A stretch of 64,000 nt of DNA from Burkholderiales bacterium. Lineage in GTDB: Bacteria; Pseudomonadota; Gammaproteobacteria; Burkholderiales; JAHFRG01. A program made the translations under genes and the position numbers. The notes under the pieces were generated by a model. It ran no database searches. It saw only the letters and a program-made list of their open reading frames with translations, and was not told where the DNA came from. Location of the stretch: positions 248,185 through 312,184 of the forward strand of contig DASZZH010000025.1 in NCBI GenBank assembly GCA_035543335.1, read 5' to 3'. Positions 43,393 to 51,395 of this stretch are shown in pieces (positions within the stretch are counted from its first letter, which is position 1; each line of letters begins with the position of its first letter).

Positions 43393-43571
43393 TGCAGGTG
43401 CCCGGGCTGAATTCTTCAGCTTGGGTTAAACGGGAAACAGGTGCGCGCATCTCGCGCAAAGCCTGTGCTGCCCCCGCAACGGTAAGTAAGCGCAGGCGTA
43501 TCACAAAGCCACTGTGAGGCGACTCATGGGAAGGCGATACGCCTAGTCTTGCGAGCCCGGATACCGGCCTG
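43393..43571 (+). promoter_or_regulatory. Cobalamin (adenosylcobalamin-type) riboswitch
   Basis: All the conserved boxes are present in order: GCAGGTGCC, TTAAACGGGAAACAGGTG, GCTGCCCCCGCAACGGTAAG (the B12 box), AGCCACTGTGAGG, ATGGGAAGGCG, and GCGAGCCCGGATACCGGCCT. It precedes the BtuB-type receptor by about 130 bases. A CGGGA...TCCCG hairpin and a T7 run follow (about 43592-43634) and may be the expression platform. The remaining AT-rich part of this 548-base gap (43153-43392) shows no gene. Confidence 0.95.
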
Positions 43572-43700
43572 AAAACGCCGTTTGGAAATGCCGCGGGAGG
43601 CGGTGTCCGGTCCCGTCCTGATACCTTTTTTTGCTCCCCTGTATTTCCTTGTTGTTGAATGCGCATGCGGCGGGCATGCATCATTTTTCGGGGAGTACAC

Positions 43701-45566
43701 GTGAGAAATCTTAACAAACTCGGTTTGTTGGTTCTGATTTTGGTGAGTACCGCTCATGCGGATGATAATCTTTCGATTGCTACTGAAGACGTCGTGGTGA
43801 CTGGTACGCGCGTTTCACAGAAAGCCTCACAGTCGCTGCAGCCGGTGACCGTGATCACCGCTGATGAGATCGCTGAAAGCGGACAGCAGACATTGGTTGA
43901 AGTGCTGCAATCGCGTGCGGGCGTGGAAATCGCCAGCAACGGCGGATTCGGACAGCCCAGCAGCGTGTTCATCCGTGGTGCCAACAGCGATCACACTCTG
44001 GTGTTGATCGACGGATTGCGGGTGGACTCGGCCACAACCGGCACCACCGCATTCGAGAACATCCCACTCAACCAGATTGAGCGCATCGAAATCGTACCCG
44101 GCCCTTTGAGCAGCCTCTATGGATCGGAGGCCATAGGCGGCGTGGTGCAGATCTTCACCAAAAGCGGCCGATACGCTCCGGGCGTCAGCGCCTCCATCGG
44201 CTACGGGACTTTTGATACCCGAACGGCGAGCGCCGGGGTCAACGAACGGTTTCATGACACCGATTTCAGCTTTAATGCGGGCTATTTGATCAGCGGGGGT
44301 TTTGACGCGACCAAGCCATCCATTGACGCGCCCGGCACCCCACCGGCCTTTCTGGTCCATAACCCCGACCGGGATGACTACCACAACACCAATTATTCGC
44401 TGAAGCTCGCACAGCATTTCGGCGCCGCCGCCGAAGCCGGCATTACGGCGTTTCAAAGTTACGGCAACACGCGCTTTGATTCGGGCCCGCTTACCGACGA
44501 CATCAATCGCCAGACGTTGAGCACGTTTTCCTTGTACAGCCGCAACCAGTTGTCCTCGGCATGGCAAAGTCTGCTGCGTTTTGGCTTGGGGCGCGACAAT
44601 CAGGTTATCAGCGGCGCGTTTCCAGGGTTTTTCCGCACCAGTCAGCCGCAATTTACCTGGCAGAACGATTTCAAGCTTGCCAGCGGATCGGTGATCGCCG
44701 GTTTCGAATATCTGGATCAGGAAGTCGCGAGCACCACTACCTATACACGTACAAGCCGCGACGTGCGCTCGTTTTTTGCCGGCTATGTCGGCGAGCTTGG
44801 ACAGCAGGGCGTGCAACTTAACGTCCGTAATGACGATAACAGCCAGTTTGGCAACAAGACCACCGGTTCGCTGGGCTACGGCTACCGCGTCAACTCCAAT
44901 TTGAGACTAAGAGCCGGGGTCGGCACTGCCTTCAAGGCGCCGACGCTTAACGATCTTTATTTTCCGGGGTTCAGCAACCCGAACCTGCAGCCCGAACGCT
45001 CTCGCAGCTATGAAACGGGGGTCAATTTGCAGGTGGGCAATCATCGCCTCAGCCTTACTTACTTCGACAACCGCATCACCGATCTCATCGTCTTCGTGTT
45101 TGATCCGGTCACGTTCACGGGCATGCCGCAAAACATCAACCAGGCGCATATTAAGGGTGCCGAGCTTTCATATCAAGGAAGTTTCGCCGGATTCCGGACG
45201 AATGCGCAGTTCACTGTGCAGAACCCGGTTAACTCGTTAACCGGCCAGCTTTTGCAGCGTCGGGCGAGGCAACACGGAAGTTTTGCTGTTAACAGAACAC
45301 TGGGCCCGTGGAAATTTGGCGCGGAGCTTGTGACGAGCGGCGCGCGCTTCGATTCAGTTAACGAAGACCCCACCACACGCTTGCACGGATACGCCCTTTA
45401 CAATCTTACCGCGAGTTATGCTTTTGCCCGCGATTGGTCAGTCAACGCACGCTGGAACAACGTGTTCAACCGGAATTACGAACTCGTACAGAATTTCAAT
45501 ACGCCGGGCAGTAACGTATTTTTTGCTCTGAAATACGAGCCGTCCGTGAAGAGTAATCAACCATGA
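43701..45566 (+). CDS. btuB: TonB-dependent cobalamin receptor, BtuB-like
   Basis: Outer-membrane importer of vitamin B12 or another corrinoid. The 621-residue protein has a signal peptide (MRNLNKLGLLVLILVSTAHA), a TonB box (TEDVVVTGTRV), the plug domain (SLQPVTVITADEIAESG, VFIRGANSDHTLVLIDGLRV) and a 22-strand-type barrel ending in an aromatic-containing terminal strand. The open frame extends to 43659, but GTG 43701 follows GGGGAG at a good distance and gives a clean signal peptide. Control by the upstream riboswitch fixes the substrate class. Confidence 0.93.
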   Translation: MRNLNKLGLLVLILVSTAHADDNLSIATEDVVVTGTRVSQKASQSLQPVTVITADEIAESGQQTLVEVLQSRAGVEIASNGGFGQPSSVFIRGANSDHTLVLIDGLRVDSATTGTTAFENIPLNQIERIEIVPGPLSSLYGSEAIGGVVQIFTKSGRYAPGVSASIGYGTFDTRTASAGVNERFHDTDFSFNAGYLISGGFDATKPSIDAPGTPPAFLVHNPDRDDYHNTNYSLKLAQHFGAAAEAGITAFQSYGNTRFDSGPLTDDINRQTLSTFSLYSRNQLSSAWQSLLRFGLGRDNQVISGAFPGFFRTSQPQFTWQNDFKLASGSVIAGFEYLDQEVASTTTYTRTSRDVRSFFAGYVGELGQQGVQLNVRNDDNSQFGNKTTGSLGYGYRVNSNLRLRAGVGTAFKAPTLNDLYFPGFSNPNLQPERSRSYETGVNLQVGNHRLSLTYFDNRITDLIVFVFDPVTFTGMPQNINQAHIKGAELSYQGSFAGFRTNAQFTVQNPVNSLTGQLLQRRARQHGSFAVNRTLGPWKFGAELVTSGARFDSVNEDPTTRLHGYALYNLTASYAFARDWSVNARWNNVFNRNYELVQNFNTPGSNVFFALKYEPSVKSNQP

Positions 45567-45605
45567 AGTCCGTATAAGCTTGTTCGGTGTTTCGGAAGGG
45601 GCGGA

Positions 45606-45643
45606 GCGGCGCGCCCCAAGAGGGGCACGTCGCTTTTTATTTT
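45606..45643 (+). terminator. Rho-independent terminator after btuB
   Basis: A 12-pair stem (45606-45617 with 45622-45633, one G-T pair and one mismatch) closes an AAGA loop and is followed by TTTTTATTTT. It separates btuB from msbA, which begins 28 bases later. Confidence 0.85.
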
Positions 45644-45670
45644 GCGCGAAACTCTGTTATTGTTCGCGCC

Positions 45671-47425
45671 ATGACCAACTTGACGAGTAGCCAGCTCTAT
45701 CTGCGCTTGTTGCATTATGTCGCGCCGTACTGGCAGGCATTCGCGGTCTCCGTCCTCACGCTGATTGTGGTGGCGGTGACCGAGGCGGCGCTGCCGGCGC
45801 TGATGAAACCTCTGCTCGACGGCACTTTTGTGGAACGCGACCCGGTTCTCATCAGGCTCGTTCCGGCGCTGATTATTCTGCTGTTCCTGGTGCGCGGCGT
45901 CGCCACTTTTGCGGGTAGTTATACTAGCAATTGGGTGGGCAATAAAGTAGTGATGGATTTGCGAAATGAAATGTTCAGGAAGCTCCTGCACCTGCCAAAC
46001 CCTTATTATGCCGATCATCCTACCGGAACCCTGATTTCCAAGCTGACTTTTGATGTGATTCAGGTGACCACCGCCGCGACCAGTGTGGTCACGGTGGCGG
46101 TCAAAGACAGCCTCACCATCATCGGCCTGCTCGGCTGGATGTTTTATCTGAACTGGAAACTCACGCTGATCGGGCTGGTCATCGCACCGCCCATCGTCTA
46201 CATCGTGCAGGTGGTGAGTCTGCGGCTCAGGAAAATGAGCCGCGAGACGCAGCGCGCCATGGGTGAGCTCAACCAAGTGGTCGAGGAGGCAATCGAGGGT
46301 CAGAAAGTCGTGAAGATTTTCGGCGGACAGGACTACGAAGCGAAGCGCTTCCACGAGACCAACAACTGGGTGCGCCGCTACACCATGAAACAGGTTTCCG
46401 CCGCCGCCGCCAATGTGCCCATCGTGCAATTGCTCGCCGCGGTAGCGATAGCGAGCATCATTTATCTGGTGACCGCGCAATCTGCAACCGACAAAACGAC
46501 GGTGGGCAGTTTCGTGTCCTTCATTGCCGCCCTGTTGATGCTCACCGCGCCGCTGAAGCGTTTGACCGGCGTGAATGAGTATCTGCAGCGCGGTCTTGCC
46601 GCTGCCGAGTCGGTTTTCGAGTTGCTGGATCAGCAAGCGGAAAAAGACCAGGGCCAGGTCGAGCTGCAACGCGCTAAAGGTGAGATCCGCTTTGAAGGCT
46701 TGAGTTTTTCTTACGGCGACCCGTCACGTCTTGCGCTCAGGGACATCAATCTGACGATTCATCCGGGCGAAACCGTCGCCCTGGTGGGCGCCTCTGGCAG
46801 CGGCAAGACCACGCTGGCCAATCTGGTGCCGCGCTTTTATCACCCTACCCGCGGCAGGATTCTGCTCGATGGCCATGATTTGGAAGAGCTCAAACTTGCC
46901 AGCCTGCGCGCCAACATCGCGCTGGTGAGCCAGGATGTGGTGCTGTTCAACGACACGGTTGCGGCAAATATCGCCTACGGTGCAATGAGCAAAGTCTCTG
47001 AAGCAAAAATCATCGCGGCGGGGGAAGCGGCACATGCCATGGAATTCATCCGTGAGCTGCCCCAGGGGCTCAACACGCTGGTGGGCGAAAACGGCGTCAA
47101 GCTCTCTGGCGGCCAGCGCCAGCGTTTGGCGATAGCCCGCGCCATGCTGAAAAACGCGCCGGTTTTGATACTCGATGAAGCGACCTCCGCCTTGGATACG
47201 GAATCTGAGCGGCATGTGCAGGCGGCGCTGGAAGCGCTGATGCAGGGCCGCACCACTGTCGTGATTGCCCACCGTCTTTCCACCATCGAGCATGCCGACC
47301 GCATCGTGGTGCTCGCCAACGGCGGCATCGCCGAAATCGGCACGCATCAGGGGCTTTTGGCAAGAAGCGGTGTTTATGCCAGGCTCTATCAAATACAGTT
47401 TGCGCCGGCGCGGAACGCGCAATAG
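45671..47425 (+). CDS. msbA: MsbA-type lipid A export ABC transporter (fused permease-ATPase)
   Basis: Flips lipid A-core across the inner membrane. The 584-residue half-transporter has six predicted helices in residues 1-310, then an ATPase domain with Walker A LVGASGSGKTTLANLVPRFY, signature VKLSGGQRQRLAIARAML, Walker B VLILDEATSALD and the H-loop VIAHRLSTIEHADRI. ATG 45671 (MTNLTSSQLYLRLL) is chosen over a frame extension into the btuB terminator. Its position next to a large LPS locus supports MsbA over other type-I exporters. Confidence 0.92.
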   Translation: MTNLTSSQLYLRLLHYVAPYWQAFAVSVLTLIVVAVTEAALPALMKPLLDGTFVERDPVLIRLVPALIILLFLVRGVATFAGSYTSNWVGNKVVMDLRNEMFRKLLHLPNPYYADHPTGTLISKLTFDVIQVTTAATSVVTVAVKDSLTIIGLLGWMFYLNWKLTLIGLVIAPPIVYIVQVVSLRLRKMSRETQRAMGELNQVVEEAIEGQKVVKIFGGQDYEAKRFHETNNWVRRYTMKQVSAAAANVPIVQLLAAVAIASIIYLVTAQSATDKTTVGSFVSFIAALLMLTAPLKRLTGVNEYLQRGLAAAESVFELLDQQAEKDQGQVELQRAKGEIRFEGLSFSYGDPSRLALRDINLTIHPGETVALVGASGSGKTTLANLVPRFYHPTRGRILLDGHDLEELKLASLRANIALVSQDVVLFNDTVAANIAYGAMSKVSEAKIIAAGEAAHAMEFIRELPQGLNTLVGENGVKLSGGQRQRLAIARAMLKNAPVLILDEATSALDTESERHVQAALEALMQGRTTVVIAHRLSTIEHADRIVVLANGGIAEIGTHQGLLARSGVYARLYQIQFAPARNAQ

Positions 47426-47429
47426 TCTT

Positions 47430-48284
47430 TCAGCGCGGACGCAGGAGGGCGAGCAAGTCGTGTCCGGTGCCGAGCAACCGGGCGGGGATATTCAGCATTT
47501 CCGCCGCGATTTTCGCCAAGCGGTAAGGGAGTGCCGGCACGTCGCCCTTCTCGTAAAAACGCACGTTGCGTGTCTCAAGACGGCACAGCGTGAAGCCGCA
47601 GCGCTCGGCGAGCAGGCGCAGCGAGAGCGGATTGAAAAAGCTCACATGCCCGCCGTGGTGATCTATCTGAAAATACTGCCAGCGCGATTTCATGAACGCC
47701 GCAGTCCAGCTCGCGTTGTTGCCGGTGCCTATCATGAGAACGCCGTTCGGCCGGATAATGCGGCGGCATTCTTTGAGCAGGGGTAGCGGCTCCTTGATAT
47801 GTTCAATGACTTCAAATAATGTAATGGCATCGAAATGGTCCGCGGGAAAACCCGCTTCCTCCAATGTGCCGGTGTGAACCTTGAGGCCGGATTGGAGCGC
47901 GCTTTGCGCCGCCTTGGGCGCAGGCTCGACGCCTTCGGCGCGAAAATCGAGCTGCCTTGCTATTGATAGAAAAGCGCCGCTCGAGCAGCCCACATCAAGC
48001 AGGTGGATTTCCGCCGCCGGTTTTTGCAGCCGCCGCGAAATTTTTGTCAGCCATTTGGCGTTTTGTTGTGAACGCCTCTTATCCGAATCGACGCTGGGCA
48101 AAGTGCCGCGCGGGTCATCGAATTCCTGCATCGATTGCCAGTATCTTACCTCGCTGCACTGGCTTATCAATTGCCCGCATTCAGGGCAACGCAGCAGAGG
48201 CCCTTCGGCCAGCACAATGCCGCTTACTTCGAGCGATGTTGCACAGCCGACGGGACAGGTTTGGATATAACGCGCGGCGGGCAT
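47430..48284 (-). CDS. Class I SAM-dependent methyltransferase
   Basis: A 284-residue methyltransferase. Residues 8-37 contain four cysteines (CPVGCATS and CPECGQ) that look like a small zinc ribbon. The SAM fold follows: motif I HLLDVGCSSGAFL at about residue 95, and ITLFEVIEHIKEPLPLLKEC. It ends the long minus-strand LPS locus, four bases after the GT9 gene. The substrate is unknown; modification of a sugar or glycolipid is inferred from context. Confidence 0.85.
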   Translation of the reverse strand: MPAARYIQTCPVGCATSLEVSGIVLAEGPLLRCPECGQLISQCSEVRYWQSMQEFDDPRGTLPSVDSDKRRSQQNAKWLTKISRRLQKPAAEIHLLDVGCSSGAFLSIARQLDFRAEGVEPAPKAAQSALQSGLKVHTGTLEEAGFPADHFDAITLFEVIEHIKEPLPLLKECRRIIRPNGVLMIGTGNNASWTAAFMKSRWQYFQIDHHGGHVSFFNPLSLRLLAERCGFTLCRLETRNVRFYEKGDVPALPYRLAKIAAEMLNIPARLLGTGHDLLALLRPR

Positions 48285-48288
48285 GGAG

Positions 48289-49389
48289 TCAGGCGACAGC
48301 CGCAGCGTATTGCTTGAGCAGCGATTCCGCAGCGGCGATGACTTTGTCCGTTTTCAATTCCTGCAGACAATCGCTGAAGCTGGCGATGTGTCTGTCGCAG
48401 CCTTCCAGCAGGCAGGGCACGCAAGGCTCTGTTCCCTGCACCAGCATCACGTTGCCCACACGCTGACTACCCAGTCGTTTCCAGGGGTTGCTATCCTTAT
48501 TGTGGCCTTTGGGCCAGGGCCCCCATTTCACCGGATTGGTAGGACCGTAGAGCGCGACCGTAGGCACGCTCAGCGCGGCGGCGATGTGGGTGACAACAGT
48601 ATCGGGACCGACATAAATCGCCGCGCGACTCAGCAAACAGGACGACTGTTCCAGGTTTAATCGGCCTGCCAGATTAAGCGTGTCTTGAGGCAACAGCGGC
48701 AGAATCTTTTCTATATAATCCAGCTCTTCGGGAGCAGCGCTTCCGGTGAGCACTATGCGCAGGCCCTGCTTCGCCAGCCAGCGCGAGAGCTCGCTCCAGC
48801 CCTGTGCGTGCCACATCTTGTAGTTGAATTTCGGGTACAGATGTAAAACGGCTAAACGTTGATTGGGCGCCTGGCTGGATAAAAAAAGCGCGTCGATGTA
48901 TGCCGCAGTAGTATCGCTCCACGACACGAGCACTTCGTAATGTTTGGAAATATTAAGGAGCTCGGCGAGCTTGAGGTGCATCAAGACCGTATGCGTGTTG
49001 AGATTGTCGAATGACGTCCATTGATTGAGCAGCCGCTGCTTCCAGCGGTTTTTTGCATCGGCCTCGAGCAGGCCCACGCGTTTTTTCCCGGCTAGCCAAG
49101 CATAGAGCGTAGGCCGATCTCCCGGAAGGCAAGAGAAGGCGAGATCATAGCGGCGCAACAAATGGGCTACGAGTTTGAGATGAGTCCACAAATCTGGTCG
49201 CTCGGCAATCGTGATGACGCTTTGAATGTCGGGGTTAGCAGATATCACCTCTTCCGTGCCCGCAAAAACCAACACATCGATTTGCGCCTGCGGCCAGGCT
49301 CGTTTGAGCGAGCGGATCAGCGGGGTGGCAAGCAGCACGTCGCCGATGCGGCGGGTGATGACGACCAGCACGCGGCGTGGTGCAGTCAT
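48289..49389 (-). CDS. Glycosyltransferase family 9 (LPS heptosyltransferase-like)
   Basis: A 366-residue GT9 enzyme of the ADP-heptose:LPS heptosyltransferase type. Visible are the N-terminal VLVVITRRIGDVLLATPLIR, the second domain VLTGSAAPEELDYI, and the nucleotide-binding block YVGPDTVVTHIAAALSVPTVALYGPTNP, shown here as YVGPDTVVTHIAAALSVPTV. Cysteines near the C-terminus (PCVPCLLEGCDRH) are typical of the family. It likely adds a sugar to the LPS core. It overlaps the upstream GT2 gene by ATGA. Confidence 0.9.
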   Translation of the reverse strand: MTAPRRVLVVITRRIGDVLLATPLIRSLKRAWPQAQIDVLVFAGTEEVISANPDIQSVITIAERPDLWTHLKLVAHLLRRYDLAFSCLPGDRPTLYAWLAGKKRVGLLEADAKNRWKQRLLNQWTSFDNLNTHTVLMHLKLAELLNISKHYEVLVSWSDTTAAYIDALFLSSQAPNQRLAVLHLYPKFNYKMWHAQGWSELSRWLAKQGLRIVLTGSAAPEELDYIEKILPLLPQDTLNLAGRLNLEQSSCLLSRAAIYVGPDTVVTHIAAALSVPTVALYGPTNPVKWGPWPKGHNKDSNPWKRLGSQRVGNVMLVQGTEPCVPCLLEGCDRHIASFSDCLQELKTDKVIAAAESLLKQYAAAVA

Positions 49390-50198
49390 AAATACTGCTC
49401 TACTCCAAGAACGGCGCGCACGCGCTTGGAACGCAACACTTCATCGAGGCGTTTCTGGTTTTCGGGGAGTTTGCCGCGGTCATTCTCGCTATGCCACAAA
49501 TGCAGCACCGGCGCGGCAAAGCGTGCGCTTTTATGTTTGATGCCGGCGTGCAGCAGGCGAATCACCAGGTCTGAATCTTCCAGGCCCCAGCCCGAATAAG
49601 TTTCATCCAGGCCGTTTACCATCAGCAGGTCTTTGCGCCAAGCGGCAAGGTTGCAGGTTTTTACGCCTTGCCAGCGGTTGGCGGTGAGCTCGCGCAGCGG
49701 GGCAAAGTGCGGCAGGGAAAGCAAAGGCAGAAAGCGGTTGATTTCGCCTTGCTGCCATGCGCGCAGCCATTCACGCATGCTCCAACCCTGCACCGGCAGT
49801 TTATTTTGCAAAACAGCGCGGGTGAGTTCCTCACTTAGCAAAACGCGGTTGCCCGCGACAAACCATCCCGGCTCGGCCAGTTCACGGTGTCGCGCCACAA
49901 AGCGTGGCACAGGAATGCAATCGCCGTCGGTGAAAATGATGTATTCGGCTGCAGTGCCGGCAAGGGCCCGATTGCGGATGGCGGCGGCGCGAAAGCCCTG
50001 GTCTTCCTGCCATACGCGGTGAATCGGCATGCTCGCCCTGGATTGAAAGGCGCGGACCGTTTGCGCAGTGTCTTCAGTCGAACCGTCGTCGGCAACAATC
50101 AATTCGAAATCACGGTCGTGTTGGCCCAGATAACCTTCCAGCATTGCCGCTAGCGCGTCCGGGCGATTGTAGGTGGTGGCGATGACGGCAATATGCAT
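49386..50198 (-). CDS. Glycosyltransferase family 2
   Basis: A 270-residue GT-A enzyme: nucleotide-sugar motif IAVIATTYNRPDALAAML, DDGSTEDT, the DxD-type FTDGDCIPVP, and a galactosyltransferase-C-like segment ETYSGWGLEDSDLVIRLL in which the ED pair is probably catalytic. Similar proteins act in capsule or LPS outer-core assembly. It is separated from the next LPS gene upstream by the GxxExxY cassette. Confidence 0.9.
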   Translation of the reverse strand: MHIAVIATTYNRPDALAAMLEGYLGQHDRDFELIVADDGSTEDTAQTVRAFQSRASMPIHRVWQEDQGFRAAAIRNRALAGTAAEYIIFTDGDCIPVPRFVARHRELAEPGWFVAGNRVLLSEELTRAVLQNKLPVQGWSMREWLRAWQQGEINRFLPLLSLPHFAPLRELTANRWQGVKTCNLAAWRKDLLMVNGLDETYSGWGLEDSDLVIRLLHAGIKHKSARFAAPVLHLWHSENDRGKLPENQKRLDEVLRSKRVRAVLGVEQYL

Positions 50199-50205
50199 TT
50201 TAATT

Positions 50206-50634
50206 AACCGCAGATGAACGCCGATACACGCAGATTAGAAATCAAGAACAATACGTTTGATATCTGCCCTTGGTTTTCCGAAGTTGACCAACAAACAAAC
50301 TGTTAAGCCAGTCGCTTTGAGGTAATTCAGACACTGCGCAGAGTGGATTTCATCCAGTGCTTTAACTGCCTTGAGTTCCACGATGACACCTTCCTCAACC
50401 AATAGATCAGCAACAAAGTCCCCAACCACAACCTGATCATACCGGACTTTGATCCCGTACTGCTGCTCAACGCTAAGCTCAGCCCGGCGGAGCTCGATGG
50501 CCAAAGCGTTTTCATACACTTTCTCAACGAAACCGCAACCAAGTTTATTGCTGACCGCATAGACGCACCGTATGATTACCCCAGTTACTTCATCTAATCT
50601 TGCATCTGCGTGTATCTGCGTCCATCGGCGGTTT
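50206..50634. repeat. Inverted-repeat-bounded cassette around a GxxExxY gene
   Basis: Left arm 50206-50238 reads AACCGCAGATGAACGC followed by CGATACACGCAGATTAG. The right arm (50595-50634), reverse complemented, gives AACCGCCGATGGACGC, then AGATACACGCAGAT, a five-base insertion, and ATTAG. The arms therefore match over about 30 bases in inverted orientation and enclose only the GxxExxY gene. The right arm abuts the stop codon of the upstream glycosyltransferase. Confidence 0.75.
50235..50519 (-). CDS. GxxExxY family protein, start unresolved
   Basis: A small PD-(D/E)XK-like protein of unknown function. The GTG at 50519 gives 94 residues (YENALAIELRRAELSVEQQY, then GVIVELKAVKAL with the nuclease-like Glu-x-Lys). 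The family hallmark G-x-x-E-x-x-Y, plus YAVSNKLGCGFVEKVY, lies in frame upstream of that GTG, so the true N-terminus should be near 50597. No ATG, GTG or TTG exists there: the frame runs open back to the TGA of the preceding glycosyltransferase, in the same reading frame. It could use a rare start, be translated by stop readthrough, or be decaying. Confidence 0.7.
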   Translation of the reverse strand: MYENALAIELRRAELSVEQQYGIKVRYDQVVVGDFVADLLVEEGVIVELKAVKALDEIHSAQCLNYLKATGLTVCLLVNFGKPRADIKRIVLDF

Positions 50635-51395
50635 CATTTTTTTGTTCCAGCGTTTTTTTCTTGAAGTAGCATCGCCTTGAGATAGCGGTAATACGCGCCT
50701 TCGGCATTGGAAACGGCGAGCAAGAAGCCTTCCCTGCCGTCGAGAAAGCCGGCGCGCAGCAAATAGGTGCGCACGAAAGTCCACAAGCCGTGAAGAACGG
50801 CTATCCCCAGCGAGGCTTTGCGTTGCTGCCTGAGAAGCATCATGGCGCCGGTCGTGGAATAGTCGTTGAGTTTTTGCAACACCTGTTCCAGATCGCGGAA
50901 CGCCTCGTGCAGCAAAGGTTGCTTGAGTGTGCCGGTTTTGCCGTTGACGATGAGCCGTTCATGCACCAGATCATCGCTGAAGCGGGCATGGCCGCGCTTG
51001 AACAGGCGGGTGATGTAATCCGGCCACCAGCCGGAGTGGCGCATGACTCGGCCGCAGTAACTGGAGGAACGCGCCATGCGGAATGCCACGTGTTCGCCCG
51101 GGGTAGTGATGGCCGATTGGATTTCTTGCCGCAATTCTGCCGATACACGCTCATCGGCATCAAACGACAGCACCCAGTCGCCGGTTGCCAGAGCCAGCGC
51201 GCGGTTTTTCTGCAGTCCAAAACCCGGCCAGTCCATGACCAGGACTTTTGCCCCCAGTTCTTTGCAAATAGCAACCGTGTTGTCGGTGCTGCCGGAGTCC
51301 ACCACGATGATTTCATCCGCCCACGACACCGCTTCCAGGCAGCCACGCATATTTTGCTCTTCGTTTTTGGTGATGATGATGACTGAAAGGCTCAT
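50634..51395 (-). CDS. Glycosyltransferase family 2 (LPS core WaaE/KdtX-like)
   Basis: A 253-residue GT2 protein: LSVIIITKNEEQNMRGCLEA, VDSGSTDNTVAICKELGAKV, the FDADERVS acidic motif, and SGWWPDYITRLFKRGHARF, which is characteristic of the WaaE/KdtX glucosyltransferase group. ATG 51395 overlaps the O-antigen ligase stop (ATGA); an open extension to 51587 is only shadow of that gene. It probably adds a sugar to the inner core. Confidence 0.9.
   Translation of the reverse strand: MSLSVIIITKNEEQNMRGCLEAVSWADEIIVVDSGSTDNTVAICKELGAKVLVMDWPGFGLQKNRALALATGDWVLSFDADERVSAELRQEIQSAITTPGEHVAFRMARSSSYCGRVMRHSGWWPDYITRLFKRGHARFSDDLVHERLIVNGKTGTLKQPLLHEAFRDLEQVLQKLNDYSTTGAMMLLRQQRKASLGIAVLHGLWTFVRTYLLRAGFLDGREGFLLAVSNAEGAYYRYLKAMLLQEKNAGTKK

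Noticed and set aside
45557-46669. 370-codon minus-strand frame opposite msbA
   Set aside because: Low-complexity His/Gln/Arg content and the overlap with a full ABC transporter mark it as a shadow.
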